NCBI RefSeq assembly: GCF_918797505.1
Contig: NC_092796.1
Span: 59,922,851 to 59,986,850, forward strand
Source of the DNA: Bemisia tabaci
Taxonomy: Eukaryota; Arthropoda; Insecta; Hemiptera; Aleyrodidae
Reading direction: 5' to 3'
DNA: 64,000 nt
Shown here: in pieces, positions 61,281-64,000 of the stretch
Position numbering within the stretch: the stretch's first letter is position 1
How the letters are laid out: each line of letters begins with the position of its first letter
Position numbers and translations under genes: made by a program
The notes under the pieces: model-generated
What the model was told of the DNA's origin: nothing
The model's database searches: none
Seen by the model: the letters and a program-made list of their open reading frames with translations, nothing else

Positions 61281-62826
61281 GGATTCAGGACATTTTGTCA
61301 ACGATTTTTTGTCCGCGCACCTTTTTTGTCCAGTAGTTTACGCCCACACGTAAAATAAGCAACGGTGACTTGGTTCAAGCGTTATATATTTTAGTCGGTA
61401 TGTAAAATTATATTGACAATATGGAAATGAGAAATTGAGAGAGAAGGAGGTATTGTTATGGTTGCTCATTTTCTAAATGAAATGTTATTACTTTCTCCTT
61501 TTGAATCATCTTTTTAAATTGTCATTGGTGAATATTTGGTTTTATTTCTATCCTTAAAATATTCGATGTACAATATACCTCATATGTGTATAGGTACTTT
61601 TTTTATTTTTTTAATTTTTTCTTTACGAAATTATTACTTCATTTTGAAAACATTTATATTTTTAAAACGTGACAAATATTTGTAAAACCTTTTCCAAGCG
61701 ACATTAATCTCAATAAGCCGCAGTTGTGCCGACAGAAACTGCAAAAATGAATAAAAGAGGAAAAAAACCAAGAAGCACGCAATCTTTAGTTTTAACCCAT
61801 TTGTACATCGATCTTTTAGAGTCAAATACGTCAAATTTTGAGCGTTTGGTTGCGCGTACACCTCGCTGCAGCACAGTAAAAGCACAAAATGTAAAAGAAA
61901 AAATTCAAGTGCTTTGGAAATCATTAAATTTGACACGGAACCACCAATATTTAAAAAAACACACATTATATTATTATTCTCCTTTGATAAATTGATACAT
62001 ATTTTTCCCCATCAATTTAAATGAGAATAATCAATGCAGAGTGTGCTAACATTTCAAAATCATGAGTTAAAAAACGCTGACTATGCGAGTATAAATATTA
62101 AAGCCTAACAGAGCGGAGCGGCGTGCTGCCAGCGCGAGAGGCTCACTGGCGCCTACAAACCTAAGTGGATACTTCGCGCATTGCACAATGCTTGAAGTAT
62201 CCACTTAGGTTTGTAGGCGCCAATGCGCGTTCGCGCTGGCCGCCCGCCCGCCGTGCGGCGGCGCCTGAAGCAACTATTTCACAACAGAGGTGTTGCACAG
62301 TATTATACGAAATTGAACGTATTAAGAATGACAGGCATCCTTTAAAAGTACAGATCTTTCCTCGCAAAATAAATCAAGATACTTATCGTACACTGGAAAA
62401 ATCTAAGAGCCTTTAGCTGAGGCAAATATAGAGGTTTATCCGGTTCAGGTATAACAAGGTGGGAAAATCTTGAAAGATAATTAAATCCTGTTACACCAAA
62501 GAGGTGTAGAGAGTTTTAGTGAATTTTGTCTCATAGAATTGACGCTCTCCCATTTTTACCAAAACTCTCAACTATATATTATTCTCCGTTGGACCAAACA
62601 GACAAAACAAAAAAAACAAGCAAACCCTCATTCTTCCAAGACATTTTACATTTTCATCCAAAAACGTCGTGAGCAATTGTCGTTTGTATTTACATGTGGG
62701 CCAATTAACTTTGGGTCTCAACTGGCACGTGGACCAAAACTCCCGTGCCGAAAAAACGCGTGGACGTAAATTACTGGGAAAAACAGGTGCGCGGACAAAA
62801 AATCGTTGACGAAATGTCCTATAACC
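61281..62826. mobile_element. hAT-like element, 1.5 kb, about 65-bp TIRs
   Basis: aggacattttgtcaacgatt and its inverse at the right, continuing through 'ttttgtccgcgcacc' and 'tttacg.ccac.cg'. Flanks ggtgtcgt (61273-61280) and ggagtcgt (62827-62834) are an 8-bp duplication with one change; the related site at 24206-24225 (gaggagtcgttccatcc) shows the unfilled form. No transposase ORF. Confidence 0.82.
61515..62345 (+). repeat. Repeat R copy 2, inside the hAT-like element
   Basis: Aligned with 32340-33150 over most of its length. Its palindrome 62144-62225 has ggcgcctacaaacctaagtg and inverse arms. ORFs 61634-61966 (minus) and 61726-61995 (plus) are shadows. Confidence 0.85.
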
Positions 62827-64000
62827 GGAGTCGTTCCATCCAACCCTTGCGCGCTTAGATGCCACATAATATTCAACGTGGCTGACATTTCCGCGCAGGA
62901 ATCGTGAGGAAGCACCGTAGTCTTCATCAACGCAAGGAAAATGTACGCCGATTAGTAAAATACTGTCTCCTCACATGTGTTTTGGCAAGTTGACGTTGGG
63001 CCGTGTTGAATATTGCGAGGCACCCTTGTGCACAAGGGTTGGATGGAAGATGGAACGTCTCCTTCTATGAAATGTTCATCTGTGCCGGAGTGGCATGTGC
63101 CTATAGTAAACTTTGCAATGATATATCGTCAAAGCCGGCTTTTGACTGAGACTCAAACTTTTACAGATGGATTGTCTCATCATAAGATCATTTTCGCTCC
63201 CAGTTATTAAAATTCTCAAGTTCTAAAAGACGAGGTGACTAAACGCTCTTTTTTGGGAGGACTTTTATCGCCAGTTTGGTCTAAGAATGGAGGATGTCAA
63301 TTTACACGAAACAGCTTATCGTCGAGAAAAAATGTATACGAATTTCCCCTAGGAATATATCATATGTCGGTCATTTTTCGGCATAAAAGACTGATAGTTT
63401 AACTACTATGGTTTTCTTCACTATCAAAACTTTTGAGTTGTTTGATTTATTTGAAATCGCATTGATTTACATCGCGGTGTCTTTTACTTCCATGACGGAA
63501 AACGATTTATTTTGACACTGTAAAGAGAGGTACAAGCTTCTTCTTCTTTTTTTTAAAGAATTTTATTTAAATGTAACTTAACTACTACATGTATTTCCTT
63601 GTATCTATCTACATTGTTTAAAACTAAAACTAAACGAATTGCATTAAATTTACAGGGTTACGTTAGATAATACGATGATTATAGGTACAAGTCTACGAAG
63701 AGGGTATCTACAGGTTGAGAACAAAGAGCGTGATACAACTATTTCGACGTCTAAGTGGTTAAAATTGCAGAACCGCCGAATGGAAGGAAATTCACATGTC
63801 TCACTTGTCTTTCAATCCTTTTGTTTTGAAAGCGGGAGCTCGATTCACGATTTTTAGACCTCTAGGCGTAGTCTTTTCCGGTGTAATGCCGAGGTGGTTT
63901 TGTTCTAAGAGAGGCTGTCAAGAGAGATTACTATCCTTAAATTTATTAAAAATTGTCCTCATTTGTAATATTTGATTTTGGAAAATCTATGTGACAAACA

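Larger units (their letters stand above)
60840..63110. repeat. Older host repeat interrupted by a hAT-like element
   Basis: Left part 60840-61280 and right part 62827-63110. 61080-61280 plus 62827 onward match 23755-24300. Right-hand sequence 62827-62900 is itself inverted relative to about 63000-63090 ('gttccatccaacccttg', 'aatattcaac'). GC-rich 60850-61080 has shadow ORFs only. Confidence 0.65.
51464..64000 (+). other. Right-hand region, presumed downstream intron of the receptor gene
   Basis: No continuation exon of the receptor was found. Besides the listed transposons, 52390-53670, 54800-55790, 56000-57080, 57790-58400, 58680-59980 and 63110-64000 hold no recognisable gene. ORFs at 56338, 58016 and 59266 lack family motifs. 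Confidence 0.5.

Overview
The window is eukaryotic, AT-rich and repeat-dense: spliced genes with GT-AG introns, long introns, many short inverted-repeat transposons (MITEs), nested transposons and homopolymer runs. The gene content (an arthropod-type anion-channel Cys-loop receptor and an MRJP/yellow-family gene) points to an insect. A hemipteran such as a whitefly would fit, but that is inference from general character and I cannot check it here. I see no operon, bacterial gene, tRNA, rRNA or CRISPR array.

Only two genes can be supported. (1) On the + strand, two exons of a Cys-loop ligand-gated ion channel subunit: 33730-33818 and 51396-51463. They are joined in phase across a 17.6 kb intron and encode the start of the extracellular ligand-binding domain. 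The signal-peptide exon (upstream) and all later exons (beyond 64000) were not found, so the gene probably runs through the right edge. (2) On the - strand, inside that intron, a complete three-exon secreted protein of 416 residues of the major royal jelly protein (MRJP)/yellow family (exons 45808-45451, 43714-43464, 43186-42545). Its motifs look more like the fungal/bacterial MRJP branch than classical insect yellow proteins, so lateral acquisition is a testable idea. Its 277-nt second intron is almost exactly one terminal-inverted-repeat foldback element running from splice site to splice site, an arrangement like intron gain by transposon insertion ('introner').

Layout: 1-10 kb holds sparse repeats and no gene. 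10-13 kb is a cluster of nested MITEs plus an 80-bp minisatellite. 18.3-19.9 kb is a polypurine tract and a large inverted array of diverged repeats. 20-31 kb has few repeats and no recognisable gene. 32.3-33.15 kb is a repeat with a perfect-looking palindrome, just upstream of the first receptor exon. 33.8-51.4 kb is the receptor intron with the nested MRJP gene and many MITEs. 51.5-64 kb is further receptor intron and includes two hAT-like elements with 8-bp target duplications, the second sitting in an older repeat and carrying a second copy of the 32.3-kb repeat.

The two genes have no evident functional link; the relation is positional (antisense nested gene). Most of the DNA is transposon-derived. 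Several families recur with different sequence ages: family A (6 copies), C (4), D (5), E (2), a CACTG-ended group (5) and a large piggyBac-like repeat (3). Coordinates of repeats are read by eye and may be off by a few bases.
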